The notes under the pieces are model-generated. The model worked only from the letters and a program-made list of their open reading frames with translations, searched no databases and had not been told where the DNA came from. A stretch of DNA of 64,000 nt from Sipunculus nudus (lineage: Eukaryota > Annelida > Sipuncula > Golfingiida > Sipunculidae): the NCBI GenBank assembly GCA_026874595.1, contig CM049321.1, forward strand, positions 49,955,297-50,019,296, read 5' to 3'. The translations under genes and the position numbers were made by a program. This document shows positions 10,757 to 21,910 of the stretch, one piece after another. Each line of letters starts with the position of its first letter. Positions within the stretch are counted from its first letter, which is position 1.

Positions 10757-10848
10757 TTTCTTCTCATGGGTTCGAACTACTAGATAGTGATCGACTTGGT
10801 AAGGAGTGTTATACCGATAGTATATATGTCTGCAGAACGAATCCAACA
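10757..10848 (-). repeat. 5' leader of the Penelope copy (partial pseudo-LTR)
   Basis: Positions 10776-10848 repeat 8105-8177 and 10990-11060 (TACTAGATAGTG, CGACTTGGTAAGGAGTG, GTATATATG, GCAGAACGAATCC). On the minus strand this is the first 73 bases of the copy, joined directly at 10848/10849 to the 3' end of the neighbouring copy. The 5' end thus starts inside the pseudo-LTR, as would be expected if transcription begins within that repeat. Confidence 0.75.
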
Positions 10849-11436
10849 GTAAACCAGACAAACAGATAATCAATATGATACTGAAATCGGTTAATTGCAA
10901 AACTCTGGTTCGTCTGCCTTGCTACAAGTGTATTTTTTGAATTATTGGATCTTTTTTGTGGACCCTCAAATGTAATACTACTAGATAACTACTAGATAGT
11001 GCTCGACTTGGTAAGGAGTGGTATACCGATAGTATATATGTTTGCAGAACGAATCCCACAGTGCTCTATTAGCGGGATGCTAAGAGCTGGTACATAGTGG
11101 TAATTTACGAAAATGACCAGTTAAACATGAGCACGTGTTTTCATGCATTTGCAATCTTCATATGTGATCTGTCAACAATTGATGCGGTTAAGTAATTATG
11201 TGTTCACGCACTCGGCCATGGTCAGGTGGGAATGTACGGGGATCAGGATTATGCCTGCATTTAGAAATGATTTCTGATCCTTTGTGACTTAGGGAATGTT
11301 ATTATTTATACTTTTTTCTTCGAGGCAGAGATAACACGTGCAATTGAGGAGCTTTCTCAGGGGTAGGCTTTTAAGAACCCGCGAGCTGATTGAATATGGG
11401 GTGTTTTGTTCCTTCTGTAGCCAAACAATGAGTGTT
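10849..11436 (-). mobile_element. 3' end of a second, upstream Penelope-like copy
   Basis: Repeats 7969 to about 8540 in the same orientation, including pseudo-LTR and the last part of the GIY-YIG reading frame. Similarity ends near 11436, beyond which the body of the second copy is missing. With the copy at 7969-10848 it forms a head-to-tail tandem on the minus strand. Differences between the repeats are substitutions and 1-10-base indels. Confidence 0.8.
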
Positions 11437-11545
11437 TTGATCCTTCTGTAGCCGCCAGAAAGTGACTATTTTAATGGATGGTTTTATTTGAGAGAAAATA
11501 TACCAATGAACCAGTGTATTAAAACAGACACTTAACCGGTAGAAG

Positions 11546-11634
11546 CAAAGCCAAAAGATGTCACAATTCAAGGAAAGATTCTAGAACCAGCAAAGCCAAA
11601 AGATGTCACAATTCAAATAAAGATTCTAGTCAAT
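11546..11634 (+). repeat. Tandem duplication, 44-base unit
   Basis: GCAAAGCCAAAAGATGTCAC begins at both 11546 and 11590, and each is followed by AATTCAA and AAAGATTCTAG. A shorter duplicated block (CCTTCTGTAGCC) lies at about 11410-11455, next to the truncated Penelope end. Confidence 0.75.
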
Positions 11635-13639
11635 ATAGCTGTATTATGATTTTTTAATAAATACATAATTTACATAATGAATCCTACCAAATGTGTCCTC
11701 CAATAAGAAAACAAAATCTAAGTATTTATCATACACTATTTTGCATTAATTAAAAAAAAAAAAATAATGCAACAGTATTACACGCATAGTGTCTGATATA
11801 CGTTCCGTTAAGAATAAGACAAATGATGAATGATGGTAACCAGTAAATTCCGATGTTACAACTTGTGTTGTAATGAAAAATATCCAACAAAGCCCTTACT
11901 TTTACTAAGCTATGATAAAGAGCAGAACAGTCAAAACGAAAGCCAAATAAAATAAAGGCAAAATGGACAGCTTTTCTATTCACCTGGCACAGGACTGCTT
12001 GTACCCTCTCCTCATAAAGAACATCTAGCTGCTGTGAGCTTCCTAAAGAGGAGTCAGTTTCTATGTTCGAGAACGTTATAGAGAATGATTTAGACCGATT
12101 TCAAATGCCTCCTCATTCTTCTTAGGGGGCCAATGGTCTAGCCTGTAGTGTTATCAAGTCCCAGCGGCATCGGTACTACTTTGAGAATATGCCAGGACAT
12201 CTATAGCATGAACTCCCTACCCATTCAATCGTGTTCAAACACTCCAAATTAAGTTTTTTGTTATGATGGGGGACCTTTCTCGTGTCAAATTAATCATCCG
12301 GGAGAATAAATGTATATAAAGAGATCCAGGACTCATATTACTTTATATTCACTCGGAGATTCGCGAATCTAAGTGCATGCCCATGAAAGGAGAATGTATT
12401 CAGGTCATTGGGAAAAAAACGCAGTTCATTAGAAAAGCCATACAAAACTAAATTGAATCACCGTAAATAAGGTGGTGAAAACTGTCGCAAAATACCAATC
12501 CTCTGGGAAATGATACGAGGAGAGTCATACAGACAGATATAATGCGAAAAAAAGTTTCGACAGAAAAAGTAATCAGCTAAAAGAGGTAGACAGATTTCAG
12601 GTCAGGTTATATGAAACAAAAAACATTCTTAGAAAAAAGGGCAGGAAAAAGGAATAAACGTAATATACACATTGTGAGGGATGTTCATATACTTGCATTT
12701 TTGTAAAACACATTGAATTCTTTTAAAAAATGTGACTTAAAATTACCAACGTGTTAAGTGTACACATTCAAATAAACGTCACCTCGAAAGCAATTGACAG
12801 GAAATACAGAGGGACATAATTGGATAAAAGAGGTTACAGGTTTCTTCAGACTTGAAAAAAAGCTTATTTACTGCGGCAGTACTGATAGAATACTAGAACA
12901 CATCTGTTGATTTCATATCAGCACTAAATTAATTACTTGCCAGCAATTTGATTCAAACAGTTCAAATTAATTCCCGGCTTTATTTCTTGTCCGTCTTGTT
13001 TTAATTTTCTTTATCGGAATATCGATACAATTGAAAGGGAAATAATTGGAATGGAATAATAAGTGCAATTCCCGAGATAATACCTCGTGAAAAGACCCCT
13101 TTTGGCCAGAAGTCTAAAAAAGAGGCAATAATCGGACACCTCTCTCTGCTCCCGAGGCAGCGATCAATACCGCAGGCTCGACTGACATTTCGTTGTCATA
13201 TCACAGTAATCTTCATTGTCTACTGAATACACATCAAATAAGTGAGTTTCCAAACGATAAAGGACTTTGTCAATAGCATTTAGGTATAAACCCTATTTTA
13301 TTCTAAAAGGTGCCACTGCTTTTCCGACATAAGTAGAGACATCCTGGCAGTTTAATCTAAAATAAAAAGTCAGATACGGTAAAAACAACATATGTCTCGT
13401 TAGATACAATGTAAAACATATTTTTGTCATTAGGATTTGTTCTGAGAAAAAGGCTGGTTACTATATTGCAAATTATTACAGATAATTATTCTGCAATAAC
13501 TACCAATTGGTATTGCTTTACGTACAACGTATGCCGTAGTACATCTTTCATAAAAAAATAGTGTCACTACAGCCGCAAGTTTGTACACCAACCAACTATC
13601 ATGGACAGCATAATTATTAGTGCATTTAGTATGCTTTCA
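11635..13639. other. No gene seen
   Basis: A+T-rich. AGGGACATAATTGGATAAAA at about 12811 resembles the AAAGGGACATAATC terminus of the local MITE family and may be a decayed end, but no partner terminus was found. No coding sequence is recognised. Confidence 0.5.
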
Positions 13640-13870
13640 TTCTCGTTCGTGTTTGTGTGTGCTTTGTTCATAAAACAATTCATGCAGTCATGAAAGAACT
13701 CAGTAAAATTAACAGGGCACCTCGGGTACGGGCCAATGAAGAATCAATACGTTTTTGGAGTGGATCGTGATCTCAATCCAGGAAGGGCTTCCAGTAAGTT
13801 TCACAAATGTGCAGTCACATACGAACAACTGAACTTGTAATAAGGGCAAAATAAGTGAAAACAAACACAG
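13640..13870 (+). repeat. Dispersed repeat (AGGAAAGTCATC type), diverged copy 3
   Basis: A weak relative of 6840-7060: a GT-rich start, then CTCAGTAAAATTAACAGGGC, GATCTCAATCCAGGAAGGG, TGCAGTCACATACGAACAA and AATAAGTGAAAACAAACACAG. The order of blocks supports common origin, but identity is low. Confidence 0.4.
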
Positions 13871-14098
13871 CCTCGTGCGCCACGCAGATTGCCTGTTCAG
13901 GTCACGGTCGAGCGCCCAGTACTTCGGTGTGAAGGTTTCCTGTGTTTATCTGCAATACTGATCACATATACCGGAAATTTCAAAGTATAAACCTCAGGAC
14001 CGGGATTTCGATGTCCACAAATCGTTTTCAGAACGTGTGTTCTCACATCTCAGGTGAGCAGTGTCTGAATTCCACAAACGGAAACTCCACGTGGCGGA

Positions 14099-15527
14099 TG
14101 CTTGCAGTACTTTGAATGCTGTTTTCTAGTTATTGTCTGTTTTCGCTGATGGAGCAAGAATCCTCAAGGACACATTGAAAAAAAATACTTCCCATCGGAA
14201 TATTGATCGATTTATGCATAAGGTATAAAGTTATGTGTCATAACTGCTTCCTGGAGATAATGACGAGCGTGTCTAATGCTTGCAGTCCTTTGAATGCTGT
14301 TTTCTAGCTATTGTCTGTATTCTGCTGATGGAGCAAGAATCCTCAAGGACACATTGAAAAAATAATACTTCCCATCAGAATATTGATCGATTTATGCATA
14401 AGGTATAAAGTAATGTGTCATAACTGCTTCCTGGAGATAATGACGAGCGTGTCTAATGCTTGCAGTCCTTTGAATGCTGTTTTCTAGTTATTGTCTGTAT
14501 TCTGCTGATGGAGCAAGAATCCTCAAGGACACATTGAAAAAATAATACTTCCCATCAGAATATTGATCGATTTATGCATAAGGTATAAAGTAATGTGTCA
14601 TAACTGCTTCCTGGAGATAATGACGAGCGTGTCTAATGCTTGCAGTCCTTTGAATGCTGTTTTCTAGTTATTGTCTGTATTCTGCTGATGGAGCAAGAAT
14701 ATTCAAGGACATGTTGAAAAAAATACTTCCCATTGGAATATTGATCGATTTATGCATAATGTATAAAGTTATGTGTTATAACTGCTTCCTGAAAAATAAT
14801 GACGAGCGTGTCTAATGCTTGCAGTCCTTTGAATGCTGTTTTCTAGTTATTGTCTGTATTCTGCTGATGGAGCAAGAATATTCAAGGACATGTTGAAAAA
14901 AAAATACTTCCCATTGGAATATTGATCGATTTATGCATAAGGTATAAAGTTATGTGTCATAACTGCTTCCTGAAGATAATTACGAGCTTGTCTAATGCTT
15001 GCAGTCCTTTAAATGCTGTTTTCTAGTTATTGTCTGTATTCTGCTGATGGAGCAAGAATCCTAAAGGACACGTTAAAAAATACTTCCCATCAGAATATTG
15101 ATCGATTTATGCATAAGGTATAAAGTTATGTGTCATAACTGCTTCCTGAAGATAATGACGAGCGTGTCTAATGCTTGCAGTCCTTTGAATGCTGTTTTTA
15201 GTTATTGTCTGTATTCTGCTGATGGAGCAAGAATCCTCAAGGACACATTGAAAAAAAAATACTTCCCATCAGAATATTGATCGATTTATGCATAAGGTAT
15301 AAAGTTATGTGTCATAACTGCTTCCTGAAGATAATGACGAGCTTGTCTAATGCTTGCAGTCCTTTGAATGCTGTTTTCTAGTTATTGTCTGTATTCTGCT
15401 GATGGAGCAAGAATCCTAAAAGACACGTTAAAAAATACTTCCCATCGGATTATTGATCGATTTATGCATAATGTATAAAGTTATGTGTCATAACTGCTTC
15501 CTGAAGATAATGACGAGCTTGTCTAAT
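14099..15527 (+). repeat. Satellite array, about eight 180-bp units
   Basis: Head-to-tail units start at TGCAGT(C/A)CTTTGAATGCTG: 14103, 14281, 14461, 14641, 14820, 15000, 15176 and 15355. Spacing is 176-180 bases, and the array ends near 15527. Landmarks in each unit are CTGATGGAGCAAGAAT, a poly(A) run of variable length, ATTGATCGATTTATGCATAA and TGTGTCATAACTGCTTCCTG. Copies 2 to 4 are nearly identical; the outer ones differ more. Open frames through it are not conserved and the unit length is compatible with satellite DNA. No flanking transposon ends were found. Confidence 0.95.
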
Positions 15528-16397
15528 CAGCCATTAAAACACAGGAAATTAAATGTAAAAGCGAACAGTTTAAATTAATTATTCAAACTGATTCAGTGCG
15601 TTTACCCATGACCCACTCCTTTTTGTTTATCACCATATCTATTATTCCTATGTTGTTGTCCCCACGGGTGCTGTCTTGTGTTGAACATTTCAGTGTTTTC
15701 ATTGCTCTTTGCATCTGATATTTAACATGGTTAAGCTCCCTTTAAACCGACTTTGGTTATAAATGAGACTCTGGGCTGTAGATTAATTTATGTTCTTAGA
15801 TGACCTCTTGGGGGGGGGGGGGGGCTACTGGAGCTGAAATTAGATTATCATATTTAACAATATCATGAATAGATTTCATTTGTGGGTCACACATACACAC
15901 ACACATATATGTAGTTTGTCAACGGATATTAAAATAATTATGGCTCTGGTATTGATGTGTTTCAGTAACGATTTTTATCTCCGAAAGAAGGTATTTAGAA
16001 GTATTCCTAGTTTAGACAACAAGCGGCACGGTTCAGGGATTAACATTCGTATTTGACAATTAGATATTTTCTATAAATATTAATTCTTTGCATCATCTGC
16101 AAGCTAATACAACCAGATTATGTATGACCATTATCCAAGGGCGTCAATACAAGTTGGGGGGGGGTATTGAATCTATGTATCTCCCCACTTTTTAGTGGGG
16201 GGTGGTCAGTGTAAAAACCCCATGATATTAAGAGAATAATATCTATATATTGGTTTCCTTTCTGAGTTTACTATGAAATATTATATATCTTAACCTGGAA
16301 TAGAATTAGAGTATATACTGGAAACATAATCGCTTATTTTTTTTTTTTTTTTTAAAACCTGGTACTCTTATAATGTTATATACTTGAATTGTGTCAC
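15528..16397. other. No gene seen; G15 and T16 tracts
   Basis: A run of 15 guanines lies at 15810-15824, a short (AC)n at about 15892-15904, a G-rich patch at 16157-16204 and a poly(T) run near 16339-16354. The 63-codon frame at 15865-16056 is not recognised. Confidence 0.6.
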
Positions 16398-16794
16398 ACA
16401 GACAAGAATAGAAATCGTAAGGTCATGGGTTCGATTCCCATCGGCAGTGAACCGACTTTTCTGTGTATCCATGTTCCATTTCTTCGTACAGCGAACCAGC
16501 ATGGCTATTCATTTATCTCTCTATATAATATATGCCGCACACCATATCAGGCCACCAGTTATCCCTGCTGCATGCAAAGTTGCTGTGCCAACACATGTAG
16601 TGGATAGTACTCGCTGGTTCTATAAAAGTGTGCAAATACACAGAGGGGTCGGGGATCTGCTGTAGCTCGGTGGATAGAGCAAGAGACCGGCAATCGTAAG
16701 GTCATGGGTTCGATTCCCATCGGCAGTGAACCGACTTTTCTGCGTATTCATGTTCCATTTCTTCGTACAACTAACCAGCATGGCTATTCATTCA

Positions 16795-16800
<6 letters not shown>
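16398..16800 (+). mobile_element. Composite SINE-like element with terminal direct repeats
   Basis: Two direct repeats, about 16398-16528 and 16665-16795, flank a spacer. Each repeat carries GGTTCGATTCC (RNA polymerase III B-box; 16428-16438 and 16707-16717), CGGCAGTGAACCGACTTTTC and CAGCATGGCTATTCAT. The two are identical for about 50 bases around the B-box, and more like each other than like the relative at 61674-62055. The spacer holds TATAAAAG at 16621. The unit could be two SINEs in tandem or a terminal-repeat element that moves as a whole. No coding capacity. A (CT)n(TA)n tail follows. Confidence 0.7.
16657..16726 (+). other. tRNA-like head of the composite SINE
   Basis: Seventy bases with tRNA organisation. 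CTGCTG pairs with CGGCAG at the ends (one wobble), GCTC/GAGC forms a D-stem around an A-box TAGCTCGGTGG (16663-16673), and ATGGG/CCCAT forms a perfect T-stem around TTCGATT. The anticodon arm is poor: GACC/GGTC with an 11-base loop. It has no CCA-end context and is surrounded by repeat, so it is a tRNA-derived promoter head, not a working tRNA gene. Confidence 0.75.
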
Positions 16801-16859
<59 letters not shown>

Positions 16860-16860
16860 T
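16795..16860 (+). repeat. (CT)n then (TA)n tail
   Basis: About 38 bases of CT repeats directly followed by about 27 bases of TA, placed right after the composite element. Confidence 0.95.
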
Positions 16861-17672
16861 CTTCTTCACGCCTGCGAGTCACCCACCCCGCCCTTGATAA
16901 ACTGATGCCACCACCATTATCACCACAATGGTATGCATAAGTCTTTAGCACTTAAATCCAAAATATTTTTGACCTACTTCATTTTTTTGTCGGTATTCTT
17001 CAGTTGACCGAATATCAATGCATTAAAAATGCTTCTGGGAGTTCAGACTTCATTATAGTGAAACTAGCTTTTTCCCTACAGGTATGATATTTACATGCCA
17101 AAACGAAAAAACCATTTACACGTATCATATTTATACCCTAATAGGGAACCCGGAAGCTGATCCTTTTGTTAACACTCTTTTCTCAAGCAACAGCTGCTCA
17201 GAGATCAGAGTACCAAGCAAGTCCAAATATAAAACATATTCATCAGTCAAATGCTTTCAAAATTTAAACTATGGTTTAAAGAACGGTAAAGCCCGAATTC
17301 CGTTCTCTTTGGGATTAAAAAAAAGTAGATTTCAATTTTTCATTATATGATATACGGATCAACCAATATTTAATGAAGCATGTGAAAGTTAAAACAAGCA
17401 AATAATCGAGAAGACAGAAAACTAGCTCCCGAAATTACCAGACTCATTTGTTTTGTAAATAATTAAATTATCTTTTTTATGTTATAAGCAAGGTGTCAAA
17501 ATAAAATGATTGTAGCTAAGCCTTTGGTTATCAAATAGGTTTGATGCTTTTGACCACGATTTACTATAAGTAAGCGACTGATATAAAAACCGACATGAAG
17601 CAAAGAATGTATAAAATAGTCAAGATGTTTGCTTAATTATATTCATAGAGGGCACTACGACCGCTCCAAAAT

Positions 17673-17722
<50 letters not shown>

Positions 17723-18589
17723 TTTTTCAAATCATTGTTGAATTAAACATTCGATATTGGCAACCTGTAAACAAAGGTGTTGGTTTTTTTTTACTTCTGC
17801 ATTATTCTGGTCATGAATTAGAGTATAACAAGGCAATAACTTTGCAAAAATGAATCCCATGTTGCGAAATAATCCATCTGGGCAACAAACATAAGATTGG
17901 GACTTATGTGTGGAAACCGGTTTTTTTCAGATATTTCAAATATTTTAACACTGGTATGTAAAACACTTTGTCCTTCTTCGATGCCTTGTAGACAGACTAA
18001 TGTCCTAGGTAGCATTCCTACAAAAGGAAATTCCTTTAACGTGGTTCATGTGCTTAATATAATTTGCATATCAACTAATAGATTACCTGTGATAATTTAA
18101 TTAGCGGACATGTTTTAATACCACAAGTAGTTGTAGGCCAATGAACCGTACTTGACGCTCACAGATAAATGGCGATGAGAGCATTCATTTAATCAGAGAG
18201 GGAGGTAACATTAATGTGTATCGGGATATGAAGTTAAAATGTTTTACCAGTGCAATATGTCTCAGAATGATTGCTTATTGTAGAATATCGCTTCAATATG
18301 AATGTCCTCATTATGAAATCATATGGAAAAAACGTGAAGTTGCTAGTCACTTGCAGGTTAGAGTTATTCAAATCTGAAAATGTTAAGCATAGAATAATGT
18401 AGAGACCAAAAGATGAAGCACGTTAAAATGGTAAAAGAAACAACAGACAAGTGTTTTCTGGGAAACCTTAAATGAGCATAGGATATTCCTCTAGTAGCTA
18501 GTAAACATGTGTGCATGCACGAAGAGACGGTAACTGTTAACAGAATAGTAATAGGCCGTACAAACGTGGACTAGGGGTATCTTGATATG
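16861..18589. other. No gene seen; one (TA)n array
   Basis: A+T-rich. Uninterrupted TA occupies about 17672-17719. Open frames at 17084-17350 and 18491-18682 are short and unrecognised. Confidence 0.6.
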
Positions 18590-18619
18590 AACTGATACTA
18601 AAATGATAAAAGAAAAACC

Positions 18620-18905
18620 AGAAAGAACTAGAAAAGCACTCAGAAAGCACAGGCCTGTGACAAGGCAGTTCATTACCTCCATATGGAACTGTCAGAAAGC
18701 AGCATTTTTCCTTGGAAATATTCCTGGCTCAAGAATGTTATCCATATCAACATGTAATCAATTCTTCCTTTGATCATTGCCGAGCTATCCTGAAGGTTTC
18801 ATCAAAATCCGTCAATTACTTTTTGACTAATGTTGCTAACAGACAAACAAACAAACCAACGCCCCCAAAAACATAACCCCTGTCGCGGAGTGGAGGTAAT
18901 AAAAA
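18620..18905 (+). repeat. LINE-type 3' tail repeat
   Basis: Contains AAAGCACTCAGAAAGCAC, GGAACTGTCA, CCATATC-ATGTAATCAATTC, GAGCTATCCTGAAGGTTTC, TCAAAATCCGTCAATTACTTTTTGACT, GCTAACAGACAAACAAACAA and GCGGAG-GGAGGTAATAA. I recognise this as a very widespread animal repeat that behaves like the 3' end of a non-LTR retrotransposon (possibly RTE clade) or a SINE using it. The clade is from memory. Copies also at 20230-20350 and 24545-24840. Confidence 0.65.
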
Positions 18906-20045
18906 GGTAAAGTCGAATATACATGTATTTGAAAACTTAAGCTAAGATTTCTTATGTACTGAATGCGGCATGCGGAATGCGTATCCGGCAAAACGATCTC
19001 TACATGTAGCGATTTTTAAAGTTCCGGGTGGTACCTAAGGGCAACACACAGGAAAATGCATGCCGCCTCGCAGGTTCATATGAAATCCCTCATTAGGCAC
19101 TCCGCCTTCCTTACATAGAGAATCTTACTCGTTACTACTGAAGAAACTGACTAAAATGAGCCCTCGAAGCCCAGGCGAAAATGTGAGAACCTGAACGAAA
19201 CAATGTTTGAACTACTTTTGAACATTTGACAGCCCACGCTACGTCTGTACGTGAAAAGTGTACACGCAATAAGGAGAGAAAGTGTATGTGTACCGTTTAT
19301 TCATAAAATAGGAAGAACTGCATTTGTAATGAAAAACTAGACATACTGTTGTGACATAAATGGAGTATCAGTAAAATGGATGAGAAATGTCGACTTACCT
19401 GAAAACATAAATTTCATTGATTCTTAAAATCTTGCCTATCATTATTATCATGACCAACAAATCATTAAAGTGGTACCCACTACTTCCAGTTGTCAGAACA
19501 TTAAAAAAATGTGATCACGCCTATTAAAATTTAGGTAATTGTACTAAAATTATAAAATATCCGTTCACTTATTTTATGTATGGGTTATATTGTATATTTT
19601 ATATCTGGCTGTATCAAAATTCATGAACATTGTCAAAAGCCGCATTTTTCATCTTCCTGTTTCTTTACAAAACAAGATGAGAGCGCATTCACCATTTTAT
19701 TGTAACAAAACCGTTGAATGAATATAATAATAACTGTATATACTCAGCAAGAAAATACTAAGATTGTATTGCTACACGTGGGTTTGACAGGTGTCGCTCT
19801 TCCACCAAAGGTGACGATGACAAGGGGGATTTCCATATATGGTAAACAATATACTCCATCAGAAATATCTCGGGCTTGCCAAAGTCGGGTTTTTGGGCCC
19901 ATATCCCGTGGGTGTAGGGGTTTGGGGGAGCTTAAGTCATTTACTTTCTTATTAGAACAGGGTCCAGGACTGTATAAACAACGAACAGCAATCGTGGCCC
20001 TCATGCTGTACGTTGATCTACTGACACCTTTCAGGGAAACGGCAC

Positions 20046-20090
20046 CTACACGTGGTGTGACGTCATTGTCCTCTATGACGTCACGACTCG
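20046..20090 (+). promoter_or_regulatory. Paired CRE-like sites TGACGTCA
   Basis: Perfect CRE palindromes lie at 20058-20065 and 20076-20083, 18 bases apart start to start. In the other arm the equivalents are TGACGTAA at 22928-22935 and TGACGTCA at 22946-22953, again 18 apart. The pair is therefore a property of the repeat, and possibly of its internal promoter. Binding by CREB/ATF factors is an inference. Confidence 0.4.
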
Positions 20091-20215
20091 CACACCAAAC
20101 ATGGCCATTTCGTCACCTGCTATGTCCATGTGTAAAAAAAAATATGCAATTTATACTACAATTGAACATAAGAGCGCATACCTCGGTTATGTATGCATGG
20201 ATCACCCCATTAATA

Positions 20216-21818
20216 TATCACCCCAAAAATTAAATTAATTCTTCCTTGTATATTTTGCCGAACTATCCTGAAAATTATCAAACCTCGTTGAGGACTTTCT
20301 GTGATATCCTGCTAACAGACACACAGACAAACATACGCTGTCAAACACATAAGGTAATTATAGAGAAGAAATGCACAGGTTTTTGGGGATCAACATATAT
20401 ATATATATATATATTTCAACGATTGTAATGGTTGTGCCTCATTATGAACCAAAAACGCGCATAATGAAATATATTTATATAACATCAATGGTGAATGAAA
20501 TCAATGAAATGTTCCCCTTGTGCGAGGGGATCAACTAGGTAGGAGACTGGTGACAAAGGCATACGTTTTCCTGTAACATTTCTGTCTGCAAGAGAGTATG
20601 TATTTTTTATTTTGAAAATTACAATTATTGATTTTCTGAAGAATGTGTAGGGAATAGGAAAGTGACTTTTTATGCTGAATAAGGTTACCTAACATAAAAT
20701 GGTGTTTCGTTCTTGGCCTGAATTCACGTGAGATATGCTTATTTACGATCTGAGAGGTTTGTTGGTCAGACAATGGTAGACACTTTTGAGGCTTTTGAGT
20801 TTTTTTTTTTTTATGTTACTTCAATTTAATATCATTACGCAGACACATTGGATTTACGTAGTGTGTTTAATCCGTTACCCCTAGCAGCGATGAAAATATG
20901 TGCGACGGACAATTCGGGTTTTACTTTTAAATACAAGCGGTATTTGAGATGCTAAAGATATACAAACCATTTTGAAATAAAGAGTTTTTTATTAGAGGAG
21001 AAAATCGTTTTAGAACATAATTATTTTATTTTGTCAGGAGAGGTGATCACCTCCAGTTAGGTTTATTTTGAAAGTACCGAAGATGAAAAGTGTGCTAATC
21101 TATTATAGCAATATCATGTAGGTCGATAGCTGCGAATCTGACGCTCGACACATAGAGTAAATCAATGTGCGATGTAAAATATCAACCTTTGATGGAACAG
21201 GGAATGTAAGGTATAAGCCATTGAAGCTAATGTACATATTAAAATTTATAAAAAAAATCAACACCAACATCAATGTGACGCAATTTAGTGTTAAATTTTT
21301 ATAACGCCTATAAAAGCAAAACATCTATAAAAATCCATTTTTATACTGGAGTGATGCTGGGACATATCAATCGAGAAAAAAAACATAGAAAAAGTTTTTA
21401 ATCAGATAACTGATTTACCAAGGGATCAGAAAGTAAAGCAGATAAAACGAATTTATTTTTTTTCCCGTTCGATATATCACACGCAGTTGTGCGGACTGGT
21501 AGATTGTTTTTCACGTACATTAATATTCGCCAACACAGTTATGATAATTATAAATTACCAATGATTTTTCATCAATCTGATAGAATATCTAATATCATGA
21601 TTTTTAGATGTGGGTACTTACTTATTGCTTTACGTTTAGCGAAATCATCACTGTGGAACTAATATTATTATTTCCAGCTACCTGGGTACAAATTCATTTA
21701 TAAAATATGAGATACTAGCTGTTCGTGATAAATGTTTACAAAAATATCAACATAGGCTACTTTTTTTCCAGACACAGCCATCGTACACTCAAGATTAATA
21801 GAAACATATGAATGTTAA

Positions 21819-21910
<92 letters not shown>

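Larger units (their letters stand above)
18590..20215 (+). repeat. Left arm of a large imperfect inverted repeat
   Basis: Blocks here recur in reverse order and opposite strand at 22800-24850. They are a LINE-type tail (18620-18905), AATATACATGTATTTG-type linker, GGAATGCGTATCCGGCAAAA (about 18973-18992), TCATATGAACCTGCGAGGCGG (minus strand, about 19065-19085), CTTCGAGGGCTCATTTTAGTCAG (minus strand, about 19150-19175), and TAAGTCATTTACTTTCTTAT to GGCCATTT (19934-20110). The middle, about 19200-19900, shows no counterpart in the other arm. A 171-codon frame at 19718-20233 crosses non-coding repeat blocks and I do not call it a gene. Confidence 0.7.

Noticed and set aside
14099-15527. Satellite as a CRISPR array or as a hammerhead-ribozyme tandem repeat
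   Set aside because: Units are contiguous with no unique spacers. CTGATGG is present but the conserved core A and a properly paired CGAAA are not, so there is no hammerhead fold.
16657-16726. Functional tRNA gene
   Set aside because: A and B boxes and some stems are present, but the anticodon arm is poor, and the sequence is part of a repeated element with a SINE-type tail.
19718-20233. 171-codon plus-strand frame
   Set aside because: It crosses inverted-repeat blocks whose mirrored counterpart at 22880-23085 is diverged without regard to codon phase. No domain is recognised.
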